Shown one piece after another: positions 1 to 6,375 of a DNA stretch of 12,305 bases; position 1 is the stretch's first letter, and every line of letters begins with the position of its first letter. A program made the translations under genes and the position numbers. The DNA lies in assembly GCA_003485905.1 (NCBI GenBank), contig DNHK01000432.1, positions 1 to 12,305 on the forward strand, in the 5' to 3' direction. This DNA comes from Gammaproteobacteria bacterium. GTDB taxonomy: Bacteria; Pseudomonadota; Gammaproteobacteria; Arenicellales; Arenicellaceae. A model generated the notes under the pieces. It made no database searches, was not told the origin of the DNA, and saw only the letters and a list, made by a program, of their open reading frames with translations.

Positions 1-1005
1 AACACGCTCAGCAGTATCTTGCGCATCACTACCCGAGCTTGCCACTATTGCGGCTGCGGCAACACCGGCGCCGATCATTAATCCGCGGCCCATCCCGATA
101 CCTCGACCACTTTGATCTTCTTCGCCGGTTGCGCCCTGCTCCTCCTCACCAGTATCCGCCGCATAATTTATCAACTGACGAATACCAAACGTACGTTGCC
201 AACTAAACATAACAGCGGCATCGGCGTACTCATGTACCAACGCATTTTTGTGCACGCTGAGATCCAACCAATATCGATCGCGGATAGACTTATTCCAATT
301 GAATCTTATGCGCCGAGTCGAAACATCGGTTCGGGTAGTCAACTTTTGATATCCTACATTTAGGCTGCCAAACCGCATCCCTGCATCAACACCATACCCC
401 GCGGTATCGTTACCTCTAGCTACATGCGTATATCGTGCGTAGATATAATCATTCGAATAATCAAGGTAAGAAGACCTGCGTGTTTCTAATCGATCTGCTT
501 GCACCGAAACTTGCCCAAATTGCATATGCCCGGTACGACCAACATCGATACCCAGAGCGGCACCCGAATACCGAAAATCGGAAAAATTACCCCCATGATA
601 GGCATAAGGATCCAGCCCTGTGTAATCACTTGTATTGCGAGCATAAGATTCGCCTTTACCCGCATTGAAATAAAACGATAACTTCCCAAGATCCACGCCT
701 ATAGCCGCGCTCTTTTCATTTTCAGAATAAGTCGAGGCAAACGCCATCAAACTGGAACCCAATTCCGTCTCGGCATAGTTACTAATTACTTCATCATAGA
801 AGAGTAAATGCTCTGATCGGTCTGAAAGTTTGCTCACCCATTGAGTTGTTACGGATAGCGCATCGTTAGAAGAAGTGTTCTGTATGTTCTGGCTAGAAGG
901 GGCTAACCAAAAGTCTGCCAACTCATCGCCAGCAGTCACTGCGCCTTGCGAAGCGACCAGTCCAAAAAACAACGCCATACGAGCTAGCGGGGTAATTGTT
1001 TTCAA
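1..1005 (-). CDS. Exported beta-strand-rich protein of unknown function (3' end outside window)
   Basis: An open frame of 335 codons runs without a stop from a TTG at 1005-1003 to the left edge, so the C-terminus is missing. An AAAGGA site seven bases upstream supports the TTG. It also supplies Lys2 and Arg9 ahead of a hydrophobic stretch, giving a plausible signal peptide with cleavage after VTA (about residue 25). The alternative ATG at 978 would leave a signal peptide with no positive charge. Residues 80-275 are rich in alternating polar/hydrophobic, aromatic strands separated by Gly/Asn/Asp turns, which looks like an outer-membrane barrel or other all-beta exported domain. An acidic Glu/Gly/Gln linker (about 284-298) and then a Gly/Ala-rich hydrophobic segment (about 301-322) follow. 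I do not recognise the family. It is divergent from the TRAP genes and need not share their role. Confidence 0.75.
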   Translation of the reverse strand, partial: MKTITPLARMALFFGLVASQGAVTAGDELADFWLAPSSQNIQNTSSNDALSVTTQWVSKLSDRSEHLLFYDEVISNYAETELGSSLMAFASTYSENEKSAAIGVDLGKLSFYFNAGKGESYARNTSDYTGLDPYAYHGGNFSDFRYSGAALGIDVGRTGHMQFGQVSVQADRLETRRSSYLDYSNDYIYARYTHVARGNDTAGYGVDAGMRFGSLNVGYQKLTTRTDVSTRRIRFNWNKSIRDRYWLDLSVHKNALVHEYADAAVMFSWQRTFGIRQLINYAADTGEEEQGATGEEDQSGRGIGMGRGLMIGAGVAAAAIVASSGSDAQDTAERV

Positions 1006-1302
1006 AATAATATCCTTTGCGTAAACTACATTATGTGTTGTCCAATAATTAAGTGTAGTGTGATTATGATTGTGAAACTTACGGGTTCCGCTATAAAATC
1101 ACTATAATCCTTAATCACAAACCTGCACTAAACTCCTGAACGGTCGACTCAGATTATGGCTCCTTTCAATGAAGCCAACCTTACTAAATATTCTATTTAT
1201 ATGCCATGCTCAGCCGTATCAAGTAGCTCTCATATACCGATCAAAAACTGATATGCTCATTAACCAAGCAATCAAAATGACCACTGTGGTGGAGAAGGAG
1301 GA
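1006..1302. promoter_or_regulatory. Divergent intergenic region with candidate promoter for the TRAP genes
   Basis: This region separates the minus-strand exported protein from the plus-strand TRAP genes. A candidate plus-strand promoter is TTGTGA at 1070-1075 with TATAAA at 1092-1097 (16-base spacer). A perfect TATAAT also lies at 1103-1108, but without a convincing -35. The transcript leader would be about 190 bases. A weak stem TGGCT/AGCCA (1157-1161 and 1173-1177, 11-base loop) lies within it. No convincing promoter for the minus-strand gene and no gene were found here. Confidence 0.35.
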
Positions 1303-1827
1303 ATGGCCTTGTTAGGACGCGTTGCGCAGGTGTGTCATGTTATATCGGCCTTCTGGGTTGTGGTATTAGCGTTGATCATTTTTGTTGATGTTGGTGGCCG
1401 TAATCTATTTAATGTGCCGTTATTGGGTGCTGTCGAAATTATAAAGAACTCTGTGGTTTCCATTACTTTTTTACAGTTGCCACTTGCGATCTATCGGGGC
1501 GGTATGATTAGAACCACACTGATCTATGATGCAGTAAGCCCATATCTTCAGCGGTATATTAGATCTTTTGCCAACATTCTTGGGTTGCTGTTTTTTCTGG
1601 GCATGGCCTACAGTTCTTGGGGACCATCTCTAGAGGCATGGAGTATTGGCGAATATGAGGGCGAAGGTGCTCTGCGCGTGCCGACCTACCCTGTACGTCT
1701 ATTGGTTACGTTAACATCAGGCTTCACAGGGTTCGTTTATTTCTACCTGTTATACCTAGACTGGACCGGTCAATTACTCCCCGAGATGGAACAAAATGAC
1801 CAACCTGAGCAATCATCTAATGTTTAA
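1303..1827 (+). CDS. dctQ: TRAP transporter small permease subunit (DctQ family)
   Basis: This is the small four-helix membrane subunit of a tripartite ATP-independent periplasmic (TRAP) transporter. It works with the large DctM subunit and a periplasmic binding protein to import a solute with sodium. The 174 residues fit the family length. Hydrophobic segments lie near residues 12-32, 40-58, 82-105 and 130-150. The region after helix 1 (VDVGGRNLFNVPLLGAVEII) matches the DctQ pattern of an Arg-Asn-x-Phe followed by a Glu-containing helix. The start is uncertain: ATG 1303 sits only one base after GGAGG (1297-1301) but eight after GGAG (1291-1294), while TTG 1309 is seven bases after GGAGG and would give a protein two residues shorter. 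The dctM gene follows after 39 bases, so the two are an operon. Substrate unknown. Confidence 0.9.
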   Translation: MALLGRVAQVCHVISAFWVVVLALIIFVDVGGRNLFNVPLLGAVEIIKNSVVSITFLQLPLAIYRGGMIRTTLIYDAVSPYLQRYIRSFANILGLLFFLGMAYSSWGPSLEAWSIGEYEGEGALRVPTYPVRLLVTLTSGFTGFVYFYLLYLDWTGQLLPEMEQNDQPEQSSNV

Positions 1828-1866
1828 CATGTGGTCGGCTAACAACCTAAGGGAGATTGAAAACTA

Positions 1867-3186
1867 GTGGGCCCGGAAGTTATTTTTTATTCGTTGGCGA
1901 TGTTGATCGCTCTGGTTTTAATTGGTGTGCATATTGGTATTGCGCTTGGCGTATCCAGTGTTCTCGGCGTTTTTCTAATTACCAATAATCTCGATATTGC
2001 TTTATCCACTCTTGGCACAACCGCCTATGAATCAATTAGAAGCCATACACTGGCAGTAATTCCGTTATTTGTACTAATGGGGGAACTCATTAGCCGCTCA
2101 GGATCCGCAACCGATCTATATAAGCTCTGCGACCGTGCGCTGCACCGGATACCCGGTCGATTGGCCGTGGCAACTGTCATCGGCAATACCGCTTTCGCAG
2201 CGGTTTCTGGAGTCGCTATCGCCTCTGCAGCAACATTCAGCCGCATTGCCTACCCAGAAATGCGAAAGATGGGATATAAGAAATCCTACGCTTTAGGCGT
2301 AATCACAGGAAGTGCTTGTCTTGGCATGTTAATACCACCGAGTGTGCTATTGATTATCTGGGCTATCCTGACGGAAGGTTCAGTCGGGGCGCTTTTTATC
2401 GGGGGCATTGTCCCTGGTGTACTTCTAGGCCTTACATTCATTGCTTACTGTGTCATTGCCGCAATCCTTAACCCCTCAATCGCACCCACAACGGATCGGG
2501 CTAGTGACTCGCACTCACAAAAGGAAACCCTTAAATCCGAAATTGTAGGTGGGCTTGGCGTTATCGCATTGATCATTATCGTACTCGGTGGGCTGTGGGG
2601 CGGAGTATTCACCCCTACCGAGGCCGCGGGTTTTGGCGTCTTAACCAGTATCCTGATTGGCTGGATAAAAGGAATGCGTAGTAAGGAGTTTATGGATGCT
2701 ATCTACGATGCGGGGCGATCAACGGCACCAATAATGTTCCTATTGATCGCAGGATCACTATACGCAAGATTATTAGCCATGAGTGGAGGCATTAACCTGG
2801 TCCAGGATATGTTTGTAGGGTCGGGATTGTCTATATTCGGCATGATTCTAATCATGACTATCGTCTGGTTGGTGCTAGGCGCACTAATCGACTCCATCTC
2901 GGTCATCTTGATAACTGTGCCAATTTTTTTCCCAGTTGCAATGGTCGCCGGTTTCGACGAGATAGCCTTTGCAATCTATGGAATCCTTATCATCGAGGCA
3001 GGATTACTGACGCCGCCGGTGGGGCTACTGGTGTTTACCGTAAAAGCTGCGGTACCTGACCCAGATTTAACATTAACAGAAATATTTAAGGGATCTATTC
3101 CTTACTGGGCGATGATGTTAGTTGTTGCGATGCTAATTCTCGCAGTGCCTGAATTAGCTTCTTGGTTGCCCAATAAAATATTTTGA
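1867..3186 (+). CDS. dctM: TRAP transporter large permease subunit (DctM family)
   Basis: This is the large, many-helix transport subunit of the TRAP system, which carries the solute and the coupling ions across the inner membrane. The 439 residues are typical for DctM. Family signatures visible are the ISRSGSATDLYKL-like segment near residue 75, VSGVAIASAATFS near 113-125, LIPPS at 155-159 and FTPTEAAG at 248-255, with hydrophobic helices along the whole length. A polar loop at about 203-224 separates the two halves. The start codon is GTG with GGGAG eleven bases upstream. It follows dctQ directly and meets the convergent phosphotransferase gene 33 bases downstream, with no clear terminator between them. 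The binding protein is not adjacent; the likeliest partner is the lipoprotein gene at 9393-10475. Confidence 0.95.
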   Translation: MGPEVIFYSLAMLIALVLIGVHIGIALGVSSVLGVFLITNNLDIALSTLGTTAYESIRSHTLAVIPLFVLMGELISRSGSATDLYKLCDRALHRIPGRLAVATVIGNTAFAAVSGVAIASAATFSRIAYPEMRKMGYKKSYALGVITGSACLGMLIPPSVLLIIWAILTEGSVGALFIGGIVPGVLLGLTFIAYCVIAAILNPSIAPTTDRASDSHSQKETLKSEIVGGLGVIALIIIVLGGLWGGVFTPTEAAGFGVLTSILIGWIKGMRSKEFMDAIYDAGRSTAPIMFLLIAGSLYARLLAMSGGINLVQDMFVGSGLSIFGMILIMTIVWLVLGALIDSISVILITVPIFFPVAMVAGFDEIAFAIYGILIIEAGLLTPPVGLLVFTVKAAVPDPDLTLTEIFKGSIPYWAMMLVVAMLILAVPELASWLPNKIF

Positions 3187-3219
3187 TCTGACACTAGAAT
3201 GCTGTCGCTAAGAAAGAAC

Positions 3220-4503
3220 TTACCGATACCAGCGCACCACACCCATAACACCGTCAACGCCTACCTGTGAACCATCGGGGATAGTCTCTGTAGCATCAAG
3301 AACACCTAGAACCATGGGAATACCGCGTTCGCGTGCAAGCGAAGCAAGGTGTGAAGTACTACCGCCCAACTCTGCTACGACACCCGCAACACGTGGTAGA
3401 ACCTGACTTAATGCCGGGCCAGCAACTTTGGTCACTAGAACATCGCCAGGAGCGACACGGCCCAATTCACACTCACAATTAATCACGCATGCTCGACCAC
3501 TACCCCAACCAATGCCAGATGGGTGACCCTTTATTCCAGGGTGCCGCAACCAAATCTCTTCCGGCACCACTGCAGGTTCCATCTCCAAGGGTCTTGCCTG
3601 AAGCATCTTAAAACCAGTATCGTCTAACGACCATTCGATTTCTACGGCGCTACCAAGCAATCCTTCAGCCTTCAGCATTAACTGAGCGAGTTCTTTTACC
3701 TGACTTTTATTCAAACACGGTTCAATAGACATCTCTTTGGATATGGCTTCTGCACTTGGCTCAGCATGATGCTGGCAAGAAACACTGTGTTCTTTACGGC
3801 CAGCGGCTACCTCAGATAGCTCGCACTCGCGGGTCACTTCGTAGCGGTCGGGCACAATTTCGCCTTGAGCAATCGCCGAACCTAGCCCCCAGGTCGCAGT
3901 CAACGCCATGCTACCGTCGGCTGTAAGGCTCATTCCGCCACCCGAAACACGTGCTTGCACCAATGGCTGAATAACCAAAGCCATGGCGGTCTGGGCGGGA
4001 GACATATCATGAGTATCCATGTATTGACGCGCCCTTGATGACCAAAGTGCTGCCCAACAAGCTCGCACGGCGGTAAGAAAGTCCTCCTCACTTTGCAATC
4101 CAAGAAAGCTTTCAAATTGCCCAGCAAAGAGCGATCCAGCGCTGTCTTCCAAAAGCGAAGATGAACGGACTACAACTGGGATATCAGAATTTTCAGTCAG
4201 CTCTCTATAGGCGGATAATAATTGTTCAAGAACTGGCTCGACAATTGGTGCATCAAAAAGACCGATTCGCACATCAGAAATGTAACTACGAGCCTCGATC
4301 GGATCGAGTTCCGCTGTTTTCCGTTCTAGTTCATCAAAACCCAATGAAGCCAACTGCATACGATAAGCTTCGGCATCAACACCATAACCACCCGCGATCG
4401 GTAAACCCGCCTGCCCGAGTAACGCTTGATTTGCGGCCTTCGGACCAAAACGGTTGTCATTAACAGCTGCTGGATCGCTAAGTCTAACTACCAATTGTGT
4501 CAT
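3220..4503 (-). CDS. PEP-synthase-like phosphotransferase: ATP-grasp plus phospho-histidine domain only
   Basis: Members of this superfamily (PEP synthase, pyruvate phosphate dikinase, rifampicin phosphotransferase, phenylphosphate synthase) pass phosphate from ATP via a swivelling histidine to an acceptor. Residues 20-305 are the ATP-binding domain: KAAN near 22, RSS at 113-115, FAGQFE at 126-131, TWGLGSA near 204-210, and IEW...LQARP near 289-305. Residues about 350-427 are the swivel domain with GGSTSHLASLARERGIP and catalytic His385. The usual C-terminal PEP/pyruvate TIM barrel is absent, and the linker is far too short for a rifampicin-type acceptor domain. At 427 residues it is about half the size of PEP synthase. 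ATG 4503 was chosen because the conserved N-terminus begins right after it; upstream in-frame TTG 4563 would add 20 unlikely residues. The Shine-Dalgarno is weak (AGAGA). It lies downstream of the M24 gene on the same strand. The acceptor is unknown. Confidence 0.85.
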   Translation of the reverse strand: MTQLVVRLSDPAAVNDNRFGPKAANQALLGQAGLPIAGGYGVDAEAYRMQLASLGFDELERKTAELDPIEARSYISDVRIGLFDAPIVEPVLEQLLSAYRELTENSDIPVVVRSSSLLEDSAGSLFAGQFESFLGLQSEEDFLTAVRACWAALWSSRARQYMDTHDMSPAQTAMALVIQPLVQARVSGGGMSLTADGSMALTATWGLGSAIAQGEIVPDRYEVTRECELSEVAAGRKEHSVSCQHHAEPSAEAISKEMSIEPCLNKSQVKELAQLMLKAEGLLGSAVEIEWSLDDTGFKMLQARPLEMEPAVVPEEIWLRHPGIKGHPSGIGWGSGRACVINCECELGRVAPGDVLVTKVAGPALSQVLPRVAGVVAELGGSTSHLASLARERGIPMVLGVLDATETIPDGSQVGVDGVMGVVRWYR

Positions 4504-4524
4504 TACGATTATTCTCTGAGAAAT

Positions 4525-4543
4525 TTGCTCACGAACGGAGCAA
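4525..4543 (-). repeat. Inverted repeat just upstream of the phosphotransferase start
   Basis: TTGCTC at 4525-4530 and GAGCAA at 4538-4543 form a perfect 6-bp stem around a 7-base loop. In the minus-strand mRNA this hairpin would end about 20 bases before the start codon at 4503, close to the weak ribosome site. Confidence 0.5.
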
Positions 4544-4567
4544 TGTATACAAATATGCCCCAAGCAA

Positions 4568-4599
4568 ACAGTGATATGACATTTTAGTCAATTCACTGT
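4568..4599 (-). repeat. Inverted repeat (7 + 4 bp stem) in phosphotransferase upstream region
   Basis: ACAGTGA at 4568-4574 pairs with TCACTGT at 4593-4599. After a 2x2 internal mismatch, TGAC at 4577-4580 pairs with GTCA at 4587-4590 around loop ATTTTA. It could be an RNA hairpin or a dyad operator; the inner arm overlaps the TTGACT -35-like sequence. Confidence 0.55.
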
Positions 4600-4620
4600 C
4601 CACCTGGAGCATCTATCTGC

Positions 4621-4641
4621 ATATCAAGCCAAGCCTGATAT
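4621..4641 (-). repeat. Inverted repeat ATATCA...TGATAT
   Basis: This is a 6-bp perfect stem that extends inward to nine pairs on the minus-strand RNA, including one G-U pair, with a 3-base loop. On the plus strand the same position is an A-C mismatch, so the structure fits a minus-strand transcript better. Confidence 0.5.
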
Positions 4642-4643
4642 TT

Positions 4644-4688
4644 ACCCTTAACTCACTACTTATAAAGAAAAATAAGAGTGATAAGGGT
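4644..4688 (-). repeat. Long inverted repeat (17 paired bases) right after the M24 gene
   Basis: The arms are ACCCTTA, TCACT and CTTAT (4644-4650, 4653-4657, 4659-4663) against ATAAG, AGTGA and TAAGGGT (4672-4676, 4677-4681, 4682-4688). The loop is 8 bases, with bulges of two bases and one base on one side only. It begins 18 bases downstream of the M24 stop. No T-run follows on the minus strand, so it is not a canonical intrinsic terminator; a 3'-end stabilising or processing hairpin is possible. Confidence 0.6.
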
Positions 4689-4706
4689 TACGCTTAAACG
4701 ATATTG

Positions 4707-5960
4707 CTATCGATACCCAGTAATAGGATCAACAACCGTGATCTCTTTAACCGGGAAGTTAGAAACAATTTCAACTCGATCTTCATGCACGATAAGCATC
4801 TCTTCAATTCGCACACCAAACTCTAGTGGCTTGCCGTGCTGGGTTTCCAGCGCAAACACCATACCCGGTTTGATTTCGACCGGATGATCTAGAGACCAGA
4901 TCCGCGAAATAACCGGAATATCATACTGCGCAAGTCCGAGACCATGGCCCCAAAGATTCGCAGCTGCCTGATCTTCTTCTTCATAACCCCAAACTTTTTT
5001 AGCAGAAGGCCACTTTTCAGCAATTTCACGCGTTGTAGTACCAACTTTAACGGCATCAATAGAATCATATAGCCATTCCAAAGCCATAGAATAATAGTCC
5101 TTCATCTCCTGCGTCGGTTCTTTGCCAACACAGTACGTTCGGTAGTAGCAAGACTTATAACCATTCCAGGTAAGAGCAGCCAAATCCATAAACGTAATAT
5201 CACCAGGCTTGATAATGCGATCCGAAAAGTTACGCCAATTAGGCCAAGTATTCGGCCCAGACGAAACAATAACGTCTTCAACATCTTCCATGCCAGGAAA
5301 TGAGTACAAATACTTCATGATATGGGCAGTCACCTGATTTTCAGTAATTCCAGGACGCAGGAACTTCATTGTTTCCCAGTGAGCTGCATCACCAATCGTA
5401 CCGACCATGCGCATACACTCTTGCTCGTCTTCATTCTTAATAGCACGAGCCTCCATCATAGGAGTCATTCCATCTGTCCATTCGATACCTGCGTCTTCAA
5501 AACCACGAACCATATTTATGTCCGTAAAGTCGACGCCAAGCTTCTCACCTTCAACACCAAATCGCTTCATTTCATACTTGATGGCCTCGGTGAATTTTTT
5601 AACCTGATCGGTAGCCGCTCCACCTGCTGCTCCCTTAATCCAGCAATACGAATAACGGATATTCTCTTCAGGAATCCATGGGCAGTGGCGCTTAATCTGA
5701 ACGCCGATGTCGCCCTGCTCAAACAAGACAGGCGCGCCATCACCGCATAGTAAAGCGTAGCGAAGTCCAGGTTTTAGCCGGCACCAACCTGGCGTAATCG
5801 TGGCTGTTATGTAACGAATATTTTCGTCATACATACACAGCATCGCACCAAGCCCATGTGCCTTCATTCTAGCTCGAGCACTCTCTAATCGATATGTACG
5901 CAGTCGCTCCCAGTTGATGCGTTCTTGCCAGTCAACACCAGCCATACCAAAATCAGTCAT
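4707..5960 (-). CDS. M24 family (creatinase/aminopeptidase-P fold) hydrolase or lyase with degenerate metal site
   Basis: The protein has 417 residues in the two-domain layout of M24B enzymes: an N-terminal creatinase-like domain (about 20-165) and a C-terminal pita-bread domain (about 175-400). Motifs are SSGPN at 233-237, SDRIIKPGD near 246-254, the first metal-type Asp259, GHGLGL from 338, PGMVFALE ending at Glu372, and GVRIEE with Glu386. The second metal-binding Asp expected three residues before the conserved Arg-Thr (R274) is Cys271, and the residue two after Asp259 is Ala261. Spacing resembles the DMSP lyase DddP subgroup, in which all these positions are Asp. Loss of acidic ligands recalls metal-free creatinase. 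Likely chemistry is hydrolysis or cleavage of a small nitrogen compound or similar, but the substrate is unknown; a functional prolidase or DddP is unlikely. GGAGA sits a few bases before the ATG. Confidence 0.85.
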   Translation of the reverse strand: MTDFGMAGVDWQERINWERLRTYRLESARARMKAHGLGAMLCMYDENIRYITATITPGWCRLKPGLRYALLCGDGAPVLFEQGDIGVQIKRHCPWIPEENIRYSYCWIKGAAGGAATDQVKKFTEAIKYEMKRFGVEGEKLGVDFTDINMVRGFEDAGIEWTDGMTPMMEARAIKNEDEQECMRMVGTIGDAAHWETMKFLRPGITENQVTAHIMKYLYSFPGMEDVEDVIVSSGPNTWPNWRNFSDRIIKPGDITFMDLAALTWNGYKSCYYRTYCVGKEPTQEMKDYYSMALEWLYDSIDAVKVGTTTREIAEKWPSAKKVWGYEEEDQAAANLWGHGLGLAQYDIPVISRIWSLDHPVEIKPGMVFALETQHGKPLEFGVRIEEMLIVHEDRVEIVSNFPVKEITVVDPITGYR

Positions 5961-6031
5961 GTAAATCTCCTGTATCTAAATAAAACGATCTGTTAAGACG
6001 GTTTTTCAACCGCTCTATATCTGTAACGAAA

Positions 6032-6059
6032 TCTATACTGAGGCCTTTGAGCCGGTCAA
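6032..6059 (-). promoter_or_regulatory. Candidate sigma-70 promoter of the M24 gene
   Basis: Read on the minus strand, TTGACC (6059-6054) is followed after 16 bases by TATAGA (6037-6032). The two hexamers match the consensus at five and four positions respectively. Transcription would start near 6025, giving a leader of about 65 bases. Confidence 0.5.
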
Positions 6060-6155
6060 AATAGATGCAATCTCATTTGGAAAAATGGATATTGCCCAAA
6101 AAGAGCAGAATGTATTATACCTAAGAATCATATTGGATTGAATGAATTTAACGCC

Positions 6156-6169
6156 TTGACCTAAATCAA
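6156..6169 (+). promoter_or_regulatory. Candidate FNR/Anr/Dnr-type binding site upstream of DRE-TIM gene
   Basis: TTGAC-CTAA-ATCAA matches the FNR-family consensus TTGAT-N4-ATCAA at nine of ten defined positions with the correct spacing. A possible -10 element TTAAAA at 6211-6216 would place the box centre about 61 bases upstream of the transcription start, a position used by FNR/CRP activators. The -10 assignment is weak. Confidence 0.45.
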
Positions 6170-6229
6170 TTACAATTTGTTTCACAGTTTTCCCAAATCT
6201 AAACAGTATGTTAAAATTTCGCGACCCTG

Positions 6230-6254
6230 CCTACAAGGATTCCCTTTTAGTAGG
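6230..6254 (+). repeat. Stem-loop in the DRE-TIM gene leader
   Basis: CCTACAAGG (6230-6238) pairs with CCTT (6243-6246) and GTAGG (6250-6254) around loop ATTC, leaving a 3-base bulge. That gives nine base pairs with no T-run after it. It would lie in the 5' leader if transcription starts near the FNR-type box. Confidence 0.45.
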
Positions 6255-6287
6255 GTAAAAAGTCAGGACACTATAATTCATTGAGTG

Positions 6288-6350
6288 GCGCTGCAACTTC
6301 GGCCGAGCACCTCAAAACCATCCATCACGTAGCGCGCTTGCGCTGCAACT
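6288..6350 (+). repeat. Two-copy 11-bp direct repeat GCGCTGCAACT
   Basis: Exact copies lie at 6288-6298 and 6340-6350, 52 bases apart start to start (about five helical turns). The second copy ends 25 bases before the start codon at 6376. They may be tandem regulator sites or chance. Confidence 0.45.
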
Positions 6351-6375
6351 ATTTAAATTACGAGGAGTAAGTAGC

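Larger units (their letters stand above)
4504..4706 (-). promoter_or_regulatory. Highly structured intergenic/leader region with four inverted repeats
   Basis: This 203-base gap between the M24 gene stop and the phosphotransferase start contains four successive stem-loops, listed separately. A TTGACT sequence (plus 4592-4587) could be a -35 element for the phosphotransferase, but no good -10 lies 16-18 bases further on. Whether the gap is a read-through operon spacer, a structured 5' leader or an operator cluster cannot be decided from the sequence. Confidence 0.4.
5961..6375. other. Divergent intergenic region between M24 and DRE-TIM genes
   Basis: No gene is seen in these 415 bases. The region holds a promoter for the M24 gene, a small stem CGGTT/AACCG (5999-6012) in its leader, an FNR/Anr-type box, a hairpin, a two-copy 11-bp direct repeat and a short inverted repeat AGCGC/GCGCT (6331-6344). 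The ribosome site GAGGAG ends eight bases before ATG 6376. Confidence 0.6.

Noticed and set aside
112..689. Short frames on both strands (plus 112-363, 435-668, 499-681; minus 486-689)
   Set aside because: All overlap the 335-codon exported-protein frame on the minus strand, which has a signal peptide and a ribosome site.
1071..1119. CRP-like half sites TGTGA and TCACA upstream of dctQ
   Set aside because: The half sites are about 40 bases apart instead of the 6 needed for a CRP site.
3187..3219. Terminator between convergent dctM and phosphotransferase genes
   Set aside because: Only a 4-bp GACA/TGTC stem without a T-run is present.
4161..4463. 100-codon plus-strand frame
   Set aside because: It is antisense to the PEP-synthase-like gene; His/Arg/Pro-rich with no motif.
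4504..4563. N-terminal extension of the phosphotransferase to TTG 4563
   Set aside because: The added residues are Cys/His/Arg-rich, unlike the family, and would overlap the hairpin at 4525-4543; ATG 4503 directly precedes the conserved start.
4644..4688. Calling the long inverted repeat an intrinsic terminator of the M24 gene
   Set aside because: No T-run follows the stem on the minus strand and the stem is AT-rich with bulges.
5322..5750. 142-codon plus-strand open frame
   Set aside because: It lies wholly antisense to the well-supported M24 gene, and its translation has no recognisable domain; it is a shadow.
4707..5960. Calling the M24 gene dddP (DMSP lyase)
   Set aside because: Two of the metal-binding Asp residues essential in DddP are Ala and Cys here.
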